Shown in pieces: positions 1 to 12,697 of a stretch of 64,000 bases of DNA. The translations under genes were made by a program, and so were the position numbers. The stretch comes from Chrysogorgia sp. JL179-B06 (taxonomy: Eukaryota; Cnidaria; Anthozoa; Scleralcyonacea; Chrysogorgiidae). The notes under the pieces were generated by a model. It had not been told where the DNA came from, did no database searches, and worked only from the letters and a program-made list of their open reading frames with translations. The stretch spans positions 3,199,501-3,263,500 of the forward strand of contig JAYKKM010000123.1 of NCBI GenBank assembly GCA_035772405.1, in the 5' to 3' direction. Every line of letters begins with the position of its first letter. The first letter of the stretch is position 1.

Positions 1-29
1 CTAATGCTTAGGAATTAACCTCATCCACA

Positions 30-473
30 TTTTATCGTCCATCCGCCTTTTCTCATACGCGTTTTATCCTCCATCAGCCTTTTTTTATACGCGTTTTATC
101 CTCTATCCACCTTTTCTAATCCGCGTTTTATCCTTTATCCACATTTTCTCATCCGCGTTTTATCTTCTATCCGCCTTTTCTCATCCGCGTTTTATCCTCC
201 ATCCGCCTGTTTTTCATCCGTGTTTTATCCTTCATCCGCCTTTTCTCATCCGCGTTTTATCCTCTATTTGCCGTTTCTCATCCGCGTTTTATCCTCCATC
301 CGCATTTTCTCATGCGCGTTTTATCTTCTATCCGCCATTTCTTATCCTCGTTTTTATCCTCCATCCGCCTTTTTTCATCCGTGTTTTATCCTCCATCCGC
401 CGATTCTCATCCGCGTTTTATCCTCTATCCGCATTTTTTCATCCGCTACCCGCATCCGCGTTTTATCCTTACC
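30..473. repeat. 32-bp minisatellite array
   Basis: About 14 imperfect head-to-tail copies of a 32-bp pyrimidine-rich unit. Each copy is a TTTTATCCTCCATCCGCC core followed by a T-rich stretch and CATCCGCG. Units differ by a few substitutions and occasional 1-bp indels. The last unit has a 13-bp internal expansion. Open frames here exist only because the repeat lacks stops; 32 is not a multiple of 3, so they are not coding. Confidence 0.93.
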
Positions 474-483
474 TTGTCAATAA

Positions 484-2558
484 TGCTGATAAGGTTTGTA
501 TATACGCTTTTATGAATAGGATTTTGGCCTGTAACGCAGCACATTGCTTTTGTGTTAATTACAATTGAAATATGGCGTGGGCTATACATAACTTAATGTA
601 TACCATCAAACAATCATCAAAATCGAAATATATTAGGTGCAATAATATGCAATATATTGCAATAAAAATGCAAATTATGTCTACTAAAATAATCGACCTG
701 CAATGACCGATAGACAAATGAGTTCCCTGCAGAGACTGTGTCTATACTTAATCAATAATTGTCAGAAATTGCTAGCGAAATTGAAGTAAAGTTGTGTTTA
801 GTTAAGTCGAGCCCATGAAACACTGGTAAAGGAAAAGGTTAGTTATAAATTCACGAGAGTGGGATAGTGAAAATGGAAAACTGAATTAGTTATATATTAT
901 AATCCAGTTTCGTATTGTTAACAAATGAACTTACCAAGCAATACTAAACTGATGCAGTAATGCTTATCGATTTCAATTCGCAAAGCTGCGTTTCGGGAGA
1001 AAAATAACTGCAGGCTGTAATCTCTGATTGTATGGATCCCAGGATTTATAAAATTAAATCCAACGGGAGTTAAAAAGAGTTCATCGACATAATCAGTAAT
1101 TTTAAGGTGCGTTGTCATTTTGATTATTTCAAATATGTAAGCTGTGTATATTAAAGTGACTTTCAAAAATCGTTTCGGTAGTTCTTTTACAACTTATGCT
1201 AGAAAACTTGCATTTTACATTGGAGTAGAATTTGAAAGAGTAAAAATAAAAGAATTATAAAAACGTTCTTCTTATGAATTTAGAATGTGACTTTATCGCG
1301 GATGAAGTATGATATATGAAATAGATTCATCTAGCCATGTACGGCATGGCATGCTTCCTATATGTGTCATTGCTCTCAAAATAGCTTTCCTTATTCTAGT
1401 GCATGATTTGTTGCAACGGCACGTATACATGAATGAGGTCAATCTTGCCTGACTTTCTTGTTAATTCATGAACGTATTGCCTGACTTTCTTGTTAATTTT
1501 CAAATAACTATACATTCGCTTAATGCAAGTTTAAACACTCGAAAAGAGTTTGAATCTCGCCATGATATCGCAACATTGAAGTGACATGTGCATTAGCGTA
1601 CATGGCATGAAACTGTAATTTGAACGTTTGAATAGTAGTTTGTGGTGAGATGAGAGAATTTAGCTCTCCTTTATTATCTAATAACGCAACCATGAGAGAA
1701 CCTTGCCTGACAGGAAAAGTCCCTTGGACAAAAAGTCATTTTACACATGAAATATAGCAAACATTATATACATCATAGAAGAAGGAAAGAACAAATATAT
1801 ATTGATTTGTTGCAGATAAATGGTATGTGGAACGTAGCAGGCTAACACTTCGGGACAGTCAAATATAGACGTTTATTTTTAAAACTTGTTTGTTTTCGTT
1901 GCCAAGCTATACCCCATGCTAATGATATGTAACTGGAATTTCATCTAAACTTTATACCACTAAATATAATTTCTACAATATTACATTTTTTCAACAATAA
2001 TATGTTATCAAGAAAAAAGTGTGACTATTGATTACCATATGGGTATCGTAAGCTGCATATTGCCTTTCAACTGTTGGCAGCACTATGAGTATTTTCAACC
2101 CTCGTAAAGTCAGCATGAGTTGTAGTGCTTTCAAACAGCATGTCATTAATGATGTAATAATTTCATAATTAATGTCCTAGACTGGAATGGGAAATTCTAC
2201 AATGATAGAATCGTCTGAACACTTCAGAACCTGGAATGAGTGTTAAGTTGTCGCTGTAAGATTTCGTTCACTTAAAACTTTTTTTTAGCTCAACTGGAAA
2301 GGTACCAACATGTTAAATTCCAGCTTTAGTCAACCATTTTCCGTTGACATAGCAGTGTAGGAAAATCATGAAAATATTTTTAAGTTGGTATAAAACTTTA
2401 TATAGTTGTCAAGATTATAATTTAATACTTTCCTGAGCAATCTTATCAAGTAAACAAATCTAAGGACTCAGTTAGAATATACAAATCAACCACAGACTAT
2501 TAAACTTGAACGTTGACTTGCTGTTAACTTCATCGTGCTTCAAGGGGAACAAGCAAAT
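484..2558. other. AT-rich stretch without recognisable gene
   Basis: I see no convincing exon, RNA gene or mobile-element coding sequence. An 82-aa open frame on the minus strand (918-1166) has no recognisable domain and no splice context. The stretch is probably intergenic or intronic. Confidence 0.5.
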
Positions 2559-2639
2559 TTAACATGCAGAACGTTTTAAACTGCAGCTGCAGCACTCTCT
2601 AAAACAATGCCCTGAGTGAGCCAAATGAGTAATATAAAC

Positions 2640-2800
2640 GTGTTGTGCTGCGTAGGCAGTGTAGAAATACAAATCAGATACTGTAAAAGGTTGGTGTACC
2701 GCCGAAATAGTGTACCTGTATAGGAGGTCTAACGTTTCGAGCGAAGGTACATTACTCTGCGACGAAGGGCCTTCGCTCCAAACGTTACACATTATTTTGG
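2640..2800. repeat. Dispersed module with palindromic hammerhead-like core (degenerate)
   Basis: The stretch holds a block shared by several sites in the window: GCTGCGTAGGCAGTGTAGAAATAC, then a GGTTGGTGTACCGCCGAAATAGTG-like segment, then AACGTTTCGAGCGAAGG. Downstream the hammerhead-like core reappears in the opposite sense (GACGAAGGGCCTTCGCTC, then CAAACGTT), so the site is an inverted duplication. The plus-strand core has CAAA instead of the invariant GAAA. I infer a decayed non-autonomous relative of Penelope or retrozyme-type elements. Confidence 0.55.
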
Positions 2801-2910
2801 TAATACCTTTTACCGTAAGAACATTTTACCGTGACTTCTTAATTGTGTGCTACCCCGCAGCTAGGGCTAATAGCAGTGCACACTGGTTTCCGATTGCTAT
2901 CGCGTCATAG

Positions 2911-4319
2911 CGAGCGAGTGAATGACATAATCTTCCCACTCCATCCGAGATTAGGAAAAACTCGTTTCTTATATGCTTCGTATATATCCACGAGTTAGAA
3001 AGATTTAGTTCTCATGCTCTTACTTCTGGTTTCCGAGAGGATCGAGTCCTGATTCGGTACGTTTGCAGGAGGAGGGGTATAGAGAACACTATAGGGTAAA
3101 AATAACGAAACCTCTTGCTGCTCTCCCAGGATCTATTTTCGTAAATGCATTGTCAATATCTTTTCAATCTTTTACAATCGTAAATATGCCGCCTCAAATT
3201 TTGTATTACCCTGGTGCGCATTGCAGAGAATAACATACACAAATGAAACTTTAAAAATTGCGCACTCTCGGAAATATTTTGCTTTGAACGAAATTTTTCT
3301 TTTGAACCATAGTACAATGTTTATGTGCAGTTGATGGGGATAAGAATTAAGTACTCATTTTCTACTATATTTATGATTATCATTAAAGCACTGTTTGCTT
3401 GGAAATTAGCTTTATACACACCTAATGTGTGATTAAGTGCTTCCACCAAATAATGTATATACGATTGCCTTCAAATGGATTTATCTCAGATTAATACTCA
3501 AGATATATGCTATTTGAAAGGCTGGTCGCCATAAGACCTCGCACGGCGAGTATTTGTAGCGTTCACAACAGGTTTTCAGTGGAACAATAAGAGAAAGGAT
3601 CGTTCCATCATCTTAAATCTGCCCACGTTGTTCAGTGCTGCGGTGCTTTTCGTGAGAGTGTTATATGTTCGACAGTTCGTCAATCTATTTGCAGTGTATA
3701 TAGGTATAAGCTGTATAACAGCGAGAGCGATTACTAATATTAATGTTTATGCAATTGACATCAAATCTCTTTTTCTGCGTTCTCAACCATGAAAATTGCG
3801 AAATCAATTTAAATTTCCAAATTTAAATGTTCTAGTTGATTGTTTACTGGGCGTCTTGGTAATTGCCCCAGACCTCTACTTGTGTACTAGAAATATGTAT
3901 CCACAATAACGCCTCGCTCGCATGTTCCATCATCACCCCCCGCCCCTAGCGTTTTATCCATCCCTGATAGATTTTCCCTATCTACGTCCCCAGATCTGTC
4001 GATCGCAAATTGCTCTTTTGAAATTTGTCGTAGATGTTGAACGTTATCTCGGCCAATCTCCGTCAATATTTAACCATTTTCAATTCTGCAAACAGATTTG
4101 GAATTACCCAGTCCATAGATTTGGAATTACCCAGTTAAAAATACGTTCCTATTATGTTACGCAAACGTGTATACCCTTTGTAGAAACATGTTTATGTACT
4201 TCGTCAGATCACAAATCGTCATTGATCGTTTCGCGAGACGACATCGTTTTAGCTTAATCTCGCATAGTTTGAAACGTCTCTTGCTCTAAATCGTTGTTAC
4301 ATTTTCATGCGTCATATCA
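2911..4319. other. No recognisable feature
   Basis: No coding, RNA or structured repeat was recognised. A 111-aa frame at 3922-4257 is low-complexity at its start and matches no family I know. Confidence 0.4.
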
Positions 4320-4323
4320 TTAA

Positions 4324-5905
4324 AGTGCGTATAACGTCAAAAACTTTTATTTGATCGTCAAATCCATTGTACTGAGTTCGAACAAGGTATAACAAAGTTG
4401 TAACAGATAAGTATTTCCTGAGATATTGAAGTTTTAACATGCCAACATAGTTCGATGATTTAAAATCATGGCCGGGAGAAAAGAGTCTGAGTCCGAAATT
4501 GAGCTTCTGACGTCATAGCGGGAACACATCAGTTGCATTTATAAGAAAACAACTGTATAATCAAGTTGTTTATCTGGCTATTTTGAAGCACATGGGAAGG
4601 GGAAACAGTTTTTTTCAATGTATAATTCTAGCGAGATGCTACGAGAACTAGAGGAAAGATCTCGTTGAATTCGGTTGAGAAATAGATGCGATCTCGAGTC
4701 ATCACTGCAAACAAAAGTGTGTCGTTCATAATTGGCCCGTACAGCGGAGCTTGAATCTGACGCTCTAAAAACCAACTTACTAGTAAGAAACGGCTTATTT
4801 CATAAGTTTCATAAGTATTTGTTGTTTTGATATTTTTTTATTATAGAGAATTGATGTGACATAAATATGGAAATATCCAAACACTCACAAAGCAGTACAC
4901 TGCGTCACTATATAAAATATATGACATATATATTATGCCCGAATGACTCAGACTAGGCACAAAGTTGAGCCATCCATATGTTCACCACTGTGTAGTAACT
5001 GAAGTACTGATTACTTGAATAAACTGACGATTTATACCGAGTAAATCACATGTGATCGCAGTGACTGTTTAATACTTCCACAGTCTGAAGTCTTGCCTAC
5101 TGTTTACATCTGTCACAGCACGTAGCTGAATATCATGTTTCACACAAAATTTTTGTATTCTGAGTTTATAGCACACGAAACAAGTAGAAAATAAATTATT
5201 ACAAAGACAATATCAAAAAAATGTAAAACTGATATAAAGAAGGGAAGTCAAACAAGCCATTATTAGATATTATTATTGACAGAATGATAAGTCAGTGTGC
5301 TGCTTCTATTGCTCTATATAGTGCTCTTCAAAGAAGCGTTGGAATGGAAGTCTTCGCGTGTAACGACAGTGTAGCGAGAATTGTTTTATGAGCCATTTTT
5401 CAAATCATGCTAGTAATATAATGTTGTTCTATCGAGGAAATTGGCGTAACAAAGCATTCATTTGGAATATCTTGACTGTATTTTGAGGGACTAGGTGTCA
5501 GTGTGCAATGTACCTTTGGTCTCCTATCCGATCTTTTTCCAAGTTTTCATTGACGCGAAATTCGTTAAGAATTGACTTCAGCTCTCGCGAAGGCTTTTTA
5601 GAATAAATAAAGTAAAATCTATCGATTTTCCCCTCCTCGCGCACCAAAAAAGCTCATCAGAAGACAGTAGATAGCACAATTTCGCAGTTGTTTACCGATA
5701 AGTTTATTTTGCCGTGTTCCCGCTATGACGTAAACGTCCACTTCGCACCCAGACCCTTTTCTCCCGGCCATGACTTTCACAACGCGTTGTTCAAGGCAGA
5801 TATCTTTGGAAATACTTATCTGTTAAAGCTTAGTTATACCTTGTTCAAATCCTCTCAGTATGGCCAATCATTAATCCAAAAAACGTTTTTGACGTTATAT
5901 GCACT
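4324..5905. mobile_element. Non-autonomous DNA transposon with long TIRs and TTAA target duplication
   Basis: Two arms of roughly 220 bp (4324 to about 4545, and about 5690-5905) are imperfect inverted copies. Both start AGTGCRTATAACGTC at the outer edge and contain ACAGATAAGTATTTCC, GGCCGGGAGAAAAG and GACGTCATAGCGGGAACAC-type blocks. Both are flanked by TTAA (4320-4323 and 5906-5909). The interior of about 1.1 kb has no transposase. TTAA duplication is the rule for piggyBac and Kolobok families, so a transposase of one of these would mobilise it. The termini differ from the Kolobok at 50-56 kb, so that element is not the obvious partner. Confidence 0.8.
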
Positions 5906-5909
5906 TTAA

Positions 5910-6640
5910 CATTTTATTTAAATAGATGTATTTTCAACAAATTTTAATTGTCTTCATCGCAACCTTTCCATTGTGGCAAACAAAAGGTGAGATGATGGAT
6001 ATTATAGTAATATTAATTCTGTCAACAGTACGGTTTCATCATAGTCAATCGAGATATGGTTAAAACTCAGCTAAAGTCTTTGTTCTATCTTTTTGTTCGT
6101 CTTCATGCCATTTTGTGCACGGTGCACGGTCACTGAACCTATGTGTATTGTATTTTAGTATAATGAAGCAATCATCCAATAGAATCGTTTGGGTTTAATC
6201 GCGCTCAACCGTGTTGTTTAAATATTAATAAACCTAAAACAAAGGATGTGCACGGTATAAGGTATAGTCGCTTTGAAGTTTGCCGAGTTTCCAGACCATA
6301 TCTCAATTCATGACTATGGTTTCATTGAGAATAACTAGTTCTATATTACAAATAAATATAACTATGAGACTGAGTAAATGTGAAAGCTGCTATGTTCTGA
6401 AAACAACTGGATATAATATGAAAAAGAGAAATAAGAGACTTCAATATGTCTAAAAAATACATGAGTACGAGTAGTTACGTACTGTATATTCATGGACGAC
6501 GTTTCGGAAGATGTTTATTTCTTCAGGTTAGATGTAACCTCGCTATGACCCGAAAAGTGCACGTTTTCCGAAACATCGTATATGAAAATACGTATATTAT
6601 ACTCTTGCTTAAGTATATTGCGACATATTGAAGTTCTCCT
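5910..6640. other. Non-coding stretch with a hammerhead-like relic
   Basis: No gene is seen. On the minus strand, 6526 to 6494 reads CTGAAGA, then a short linker, then GAAACGTC. This has the order of a hammerhead core but no convincing stem II. A partly inverted second copy (GTTTTCCGAAACATC) follows at about 6560. Confidence 0.35.
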
Positions 6641-6649
6641 TCTATCTTC

Positions 6650-9542
6650 TACGACTGATACTCGCAACACTGGTGGAGATCCCTAAAAGTTGGCATACCA
6701 ACCGAGAAGCATCTATTTCCTGACCAGTTCCAGAAGGTCATACAAAGTGAACATGAACACTCCAACACCAATAGTAAGCTGATTGCAACACCATCCAAAC
6801 CACCCATGGCTATAGTCAAGGAGCTAAGAAGCCCTTTAGTTTCTTTCCCCAAAATCGCTCAGAGAACCAACGATCTTGGGGAAAGCGTAAATGGTTAACA
6901 AAATCCAGTCCATCCTATGGCAGAAACTCGGTATACAATGCTTCCTCCACCAAAACCGCCTTCACAGAAAGGGCTCGAATGTCCCAGGAGACAACAAATC
7001 GCTGCAGCTGACTACTTTCCTCACCTAGAAAAGAACATTCCACCTGTCTTAATGCCCGTTGTTCGACTGGTTTATTTTCTGCAGAACTGGGAAAACTGAC
7101 ATCAGATCAATCAGTTCTACAAACAGTGAAGATTCCCCTGATGTGAGTACCACATCAGTGGAGACAAAGAATAACAACAGAAGGTTCAAAAGAACAATCC
7201 TCTCTCCCAATGACAGCAATTCTCGAACTCCAACAAAAAGGAGCAATAAAAGTAGTGGAGGACATCCAAGATCAGTATATCTCAACCCTGTTTGTTCTGA
7301 AACAGAACAGCAAATATCGACCAGTATTCAACCTCAACTAATTGAACAACTATGTCAAGCTGGAGAGGTTCAAACTGGAAAGTTTGGACATTTTACGTAA
7401 CCTGCAGCTAAACCAGAGGGACTATCTCATGAAGCTAGACCTGAAAGATGCATATTTCACGGTTTCCATATATTAAACGAACCCAACAAGAGGTAGCTGA
7501 GATTCAAATTTCAGAAAATAACATACGAGTTCCAATGTCTCCCATTTGACATGTCCAGTTATAGCCCTTATCCGATCAACAGGCATACGGATGGTGATTT
7601 ACCTCGACGAAATTCTGATTATGCATCAGAATCAACAGATAATCCTAGAGATATTTCACATTGTCATCAGCTTTTTGGAAGATCTTGGATTCATAATCAG
7701 GAAATGGGACATAGTCTTCTTAGGAGCACATCTGAATTCCACAGAGATGACCATGGCTGTACCTCTGGAGAAAGTGCACAGCCTACAGAAGTAGTGCACG
7801 ACAGTGGAGAAGAAGCAGAAATGTTCAATGCACGAGTTGTCAGCAATTATGGACAGAATGATTCAAATGGAAAGGAAGCTCCTCTGCATTACCGAGCATT
7901 GCAAAGAGATTACATCAAATGGCTGCACAAAATTGGCTACCACACACAATCTCAACAGATCCAGATTACTCCCAGTCCTTTTTCGACGACAGAGCTACAA
8001 TGGTCGATATCACCAGAATTGACACAACACAACACAACAAGATGTCCTTACACCTCCTGCCAATCGATATGACAATTACCACAGATGCGTCAACTAAAGG
8101 CTGGGGAGCAGTTTGCTTGTAAACAAGGACAGGGGGTCAGTGGAGCAGCAACAAGTCCAAGCAGCACTTCGATTACCTGGAATTGAAAGCTGCATTGCTC
8201 GCAATCCAATACTTTGTAAAAGACCAAGCGCATACTGTATGCCACAGCATTTGAAACTTCTGATGGACAACTCAACAGCGGTGGCTTACATAAACAAGAA
8301 GGGAGGAACGCTGTCATCACAGCTATCAGCATTGGCCTTGGACATCTGGGCCTATTGTCTATCACGTCAGATATGGATCACTGCAAAGCATCTTCCAGGT
8401 CGACTGAATGTGGAGGCAGATTATGCATCGAGGCATTTCAACAACCGCACAGAGTGGAATCTAAGCAACAATATTTTCAGGCAAGTAACAGCCCGATACT
8501 ATACACTCAACAGGTCGGCCTGTTCGCGTCTCGGATCAACAACAAGCTCCCTCTATATGTAGCTCGTTATCCCGACCCGGGTGCCTGGGGAACAGATGCT
8601 TTCTCGTTGGAGTGGAGCCAATGAACCGTTTTCATCCATCCGCCAATAGTGTTGATTCCACGAATTCTGCTCAAAATGAGACAGGATGGCAAGGAAAACC
8701 TTGGTACCCAAACCTCTTGGAAATGCTTGTAGATTATCCAGCACGTTTACCAGTATCCCCGTCAACCATTTTAATTGCTCCCATTCGATCAGGAAGAAGT
8801 TCACCCAACTGTGGAAGACACTTCAGTTGGCTCTTTGGCCGATTTCAGGACACGTCTCAAAACAACAGGACTTCCAGAAGAGGTGTGCCAGGTTCTCATG
8901 GCATCATGGCGAGGAAGTACACAGAAGCGATACGAAGGTCCATGAAAACTATGGTCAAGCTGGTGTACTCAACGGCAAAAGTGTCCATTTTTAGCCCCTG
9001 TGACGGACATACTAACGTTCCTGACAGAACAGTTTAACACTCGCAGTTTGGCATATAGTACTACTTGGTGTTTACAAGGCTTGTATCTCGCAACTTCATG
9101 ACCCTGTCGAGGGTCAACAAGTTGGTAATCTACCATTAGTCTCAAGGTTTATGAAAGGCATATTTTAACTTCAAACACCAGAGCCCAAATCCTGTTCAAC
9201 ATAGTCTGTTGAGAAGGTTCTACGGTATTTTGCCGGCTTAGAACCATTAACCAGTCTTTCTATGAAAGATCTCAGCCTAAAACTAACCATTCTACTCGCA
9301 TTAACATCAGCAGCTAGAACCCATAAGCTATCAGCCTTAGATTGGACCTGTGCAGCAAAGAAAGAAGATTCACTATACCCATTATGTTAAGAATGAAAGA
9401 CGATATCATCCACCAAGGAATATTTTTCTGCCAAGGTACCAAGAAAACCCTTCGATCTGTGTTGTGAAGTGTTTAGACCATTATTTGGAACGTACAGAGA
9501 ATACATGGTAAAAATGTAATAATATCATATGTCAACCCACAC
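6650..9542 (+). pseudogene. DIRS-type retrotransposon remnant: RT, RNase H and 5' part of tyrosine recombinase
   Basis: Reading across frames gives the DIRS order. RT fragments lie at about 7060-7760: a conserved 'LDLKDAYF' finger segment near 7437 and a YLDE-IL catalytic box at about 7580, where the second Asp is changed to Glu. The DIRS/Ngaro RNase H segment follows at about 8260-8460 (DNSTAVAYINKKGG and HLPGRLNVEAD). Tyrosine-recombinase N-terminal and catalytic segments lie at about 8820-9540, with the SAARTHKLSALD box that holds the first catalytic Arg. Several frameshifts and stops show it is dead. It continues at 13548 beyond an inserted RTE element. The DIRS assignment rests on the RT, RNase H, then recombinase order, with no DDE integrase. 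Confidence 0.85.
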
Positions 9543-9544
9543 AA

Positions 9545-9565
9545 CATCATCATCATCATCATCAT
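9545..9565 (-). repeat. RTE 3' tail (ATG/TGA)n containing the stop codon
   Basis: Seven CAT units on the plus strand read as TGA repeats on the coding strand directly after the GGGAAAAAA end of the RT frame. The first TGA is the stop codon, so the tail begins inside the coding sequence end. Confidence 0.9.
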
Positions 9566-12500
9566 TTTTTCCCACTCATCGATCTGTTCGATCTGGGGCG
9601 GTGCTGCTTGGGTCGAATTACTTCGGGAAATATTCGATCCAACAGCGCCATGAAGTCTTTTTTTACCATCATCACTCTCAAGGCTTGTTCCCTGTCGACT
9701 CCCAGTAGATTTTCAATTCTTTTCCAAGTTTTTTGGGAGGTTCTAAGGTCGAACAACACCTGTTTCTGCAAAGCATCGTTGTCCATGCGGCAAACGTGTG
9801 CTGTGTATTTTAGGAATTGAACGTGGCAGAAGTCAGAGATGTTGTGTGACTTCGTGATTCTCTTGATGTTTTCGTTGCTCAGTACAAAAGCATAATCGTA
9901 TGCCACGTCATTTTTAGCCGCTTTTTTGTTAGCCGGTGCATTTTTACGCTTGAAACCGCCTCTGACCATTTTACGCAGAAACCCATTCCATACAATTTCG
10001 ATCTTTTGTATTTCCTTGGCTGAAAGCTCCCAAGCCTGTACTCCGTAGAGCAGACGTGAACGAACGCATGCCGTCAGAAACTTCATTCTGATACCAAGAT
10101 AGATGTTTTGGTTCGTCAAAATGTGTTTCAACTCGGACCATTTTGCAAAAGCCGCGGCAATTCTAAGGTGGAGAAACTTTGATGGAGTTTTGGAGTCGTT
10201 TGTCACACCTTGGCCCAAGTATTTGAAGGTACGAACGTTTTTGATGGGAACGTTGTTGATTTGAAGTAGGCTGTCGATCTCTAACATATCCGGGGGAACG
10301 TTGAAAGGCATGGTCTCGGTTTTCTTGTACGCCATCGTTAGGCCAAACCTGGTGAAAGTTTTGTCATAAATTTCGAGAATTTGGATGAGTTCTTCAAGGG
10401 AATTCCCGAAAACAACTTCGTCGTCGGCATAAAGAAGTTCCAAGATCCGGTTTTCACCACGCAGTGGACCTTTGCGCAGTCGGCGCGGAGCGACGACTGT
10501 CGGAATGATGTATTCTATGAGCGCTCCAGCATTGGGCAACTTTTTGAGGACTTCCTCGCGAGCGACTCGTACTACAAAGTCCAAATAGATGTTGAAAATT
10601 GTCGGTGATTCCAGAGCTCCTTGTCTGCAGCCAACCCAGGTGTCGAAGTATGTTTTGGTTCCCTTGATGCATGCCTTCGTACCTGTATAAAGGATCTTCA
10701 ACAACTCGACGATTTTTGGAGATTTTAGCCGTATCATTAAAACTTCAAACAGCAACTCCCGGGGTATCCAGTCGTAGGCTGCTCGTAGATCGATAAAACA
10801 TACAAAGAGAGGGGTCGTGGTCTTTTCCAATACATGTCGCAAGATGTAGATGGCGTCCGTTGTCGACCGGTTGGCTCTGAAGCCATATTGTGTTGGAAGC
10901 AAGAGATGTTCGTAGCGCTCTCTGATTCTTTCGACACAAGTCATGGAGAGAAGTTTCGAACAAGACGACATAATAGAGATGCCTCTGTAATTCTCTGCAA
11001 GACTCTTCGACCCTTTTTTATGCAGGCATGTGATGGTTGCCGCAAGCCAATTGGCTGGTATTTTCATCGTGGACCATATAGTCGACATCAGAATACCGAG
11101 ATAAAGTAGAAGTTGTGCCGAGGTGGAGTATTTTAACTGCTCGGACTTGATTTTGTCGGTACCCTGACATTTACCATTTTTGAACTTGGAAGTTATCCGT
11201 TGGATCTCTGCCTCGTCCGGTGCTGACTCGTCGACGGTGGGAAGGTCGGCGGGGGGGAGGATGTGTTCGAAGGCCTCGGGGTTGATGATTTCAGGCGGTT
11301 TTTTCGACTTCGCGCTGGCTGAAATGTTTGGCGAAATGATCTTCTAATGCCTGCTTCGAAACCAACGGCTTATCGACTCGATTGAGTGATGTGAAGCTTT
11401 TTGCCAGGCGGAATTCTTCTTCGGTGGATCGAGCTTCGGAGGCCAGATTGATCTCGTCAGCTTTTGCTTTGAAGTATTCGTTTTCGAGTTTAAACCGCAT
11501 GTTCTTGATCAATTTCCCGAGTTCGCGACGTCGTTGTTCATCTTTTTCATTTTTACGAGCCTGAATCAGATTTAGGTACTCCTCGTTTTGCCACGGCTTG
11601 GCAAGACGGTCGGCTTGAACAACTGGGATGGTTTCAGCTGAGGCGGACTGGATCGCCGATGTTATCATTGTCTCGATGTTGTCAACAAAATCCTCGTCTC
11701 GGTTACAACTTTCGAGGTATTCATCCAGTTTTTGGGCGTATTTTTCGCGCGTCAGCTCGTCGTCGCGTAAAAAGCGGCAGTCAAAGTTTTTGATCGGTGA
11801 TTTTTCGCGGGATTTGAAGGTTTGGCGTCGTTTAGAACGAGACGGTAGGTATAGCGTAGCAACCACAGCGCGGTGGTCGCTCTCAAACGCTTCACTTCGG
11901 GTGGGGTACACTCGGCTGTTCTTGACATATCTCCGCAGAAACCCGTCAACCGCAACGTAGTCGAGCCTACGATAATAACCTAAGTTCGACTTGAAACTCC
12001 AGCGATGTTGGTCGGTTTTCGTGTCAAACATGGTATTTGTCAGCCGAAGCTCGTTTGCTTCACACAGTTCGATGAGCTTGCGTCCGTTGGTACTGGTCTT
12101 GCAATCATCGTTGTTGTTACCAAGACAAGCCCAGTTCGCGGGGACTGCATCGTGGCCGATCGATGCGTTGAAATCACCTCCCAAAAACAGCTTGTAGGAC
12201 GGGTTTTGTGCCTTAAGTGACGAAATCGTTTTCTGAAGCGTGTTGTAGAAAGCCTCTTTCGTCGACACCGCGTATTCTTCGGTTGGCCCATAGCAGCAAA
12301 CCACTGTCACTTTTATACCATGAATGACCACACGAAGTGACATTATCCTTCCATCCAGATGGTGAGCGACTTCTTTTATATCTACATGTGGTGCAGTCAC
12401 AATCCCGACCCCGTGTTTCGCCGTTTTCACACCATTGTGGAACACTTTCCAACCCTTGAGGGCCTCCTCCTCGAAGATAACTCCACCTTGACCCGGTATT

Positions 12501-12697
12501 CTGGTCTCCTGTAGGCACGCGATATCGTGGCCAAGTTCTTTGATGGTTATAACATGTTGGGCTAGCGTGGACTGTTTACCGGCTGTACGAACGTTGATGC
12601 TTGAGAAACGAGTTAGGTGGTATCTCGTTGTTTGGGACTTTTTGGAGTGTTGTACATGTCTATTTACAGCAGGGGTGTTTTTGGTTTTGAAATGCAT
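9562..12697 (-). pseudogene. RTE endonuclease-reverse transcriptase (one frameshift)
   Basis: The product carries an N-terminal exonuclease-endonuclease-phosphatase domain: 'SINVRTAGKQ', 'LQETRIPG', 'GGDFNASIG', 'RRLDYVAVD' and 'SDHRAVVATL' all lie in the first 300 residues. RT follows, with 'FIDLRAAYDWIPRE' and the catalytic 'YADDEVVFG'. The total is about 1,045 residues, the normal RTE length. The only break is at an A6 run (T6 on the plus strand, 11299-11304): with one A fewer, the frame continues straight into the connecting region and RT. The start used is ATG at 12697, upstream of the EN motifs. The role is target-primed reverse transcription: EN nicks the target and RT copies the RNA. 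The frame ends exactly on the first TGA of the tail repeat. The element is recent or recently active, if the frameshift is not a sequencing error. Confidence 0.9.

Noticed and set aside
220..515. 87-aa and 67-aa open frames at the start of the window
   Set aside because: They are translations of the 32-bp minisatellite in two frames.
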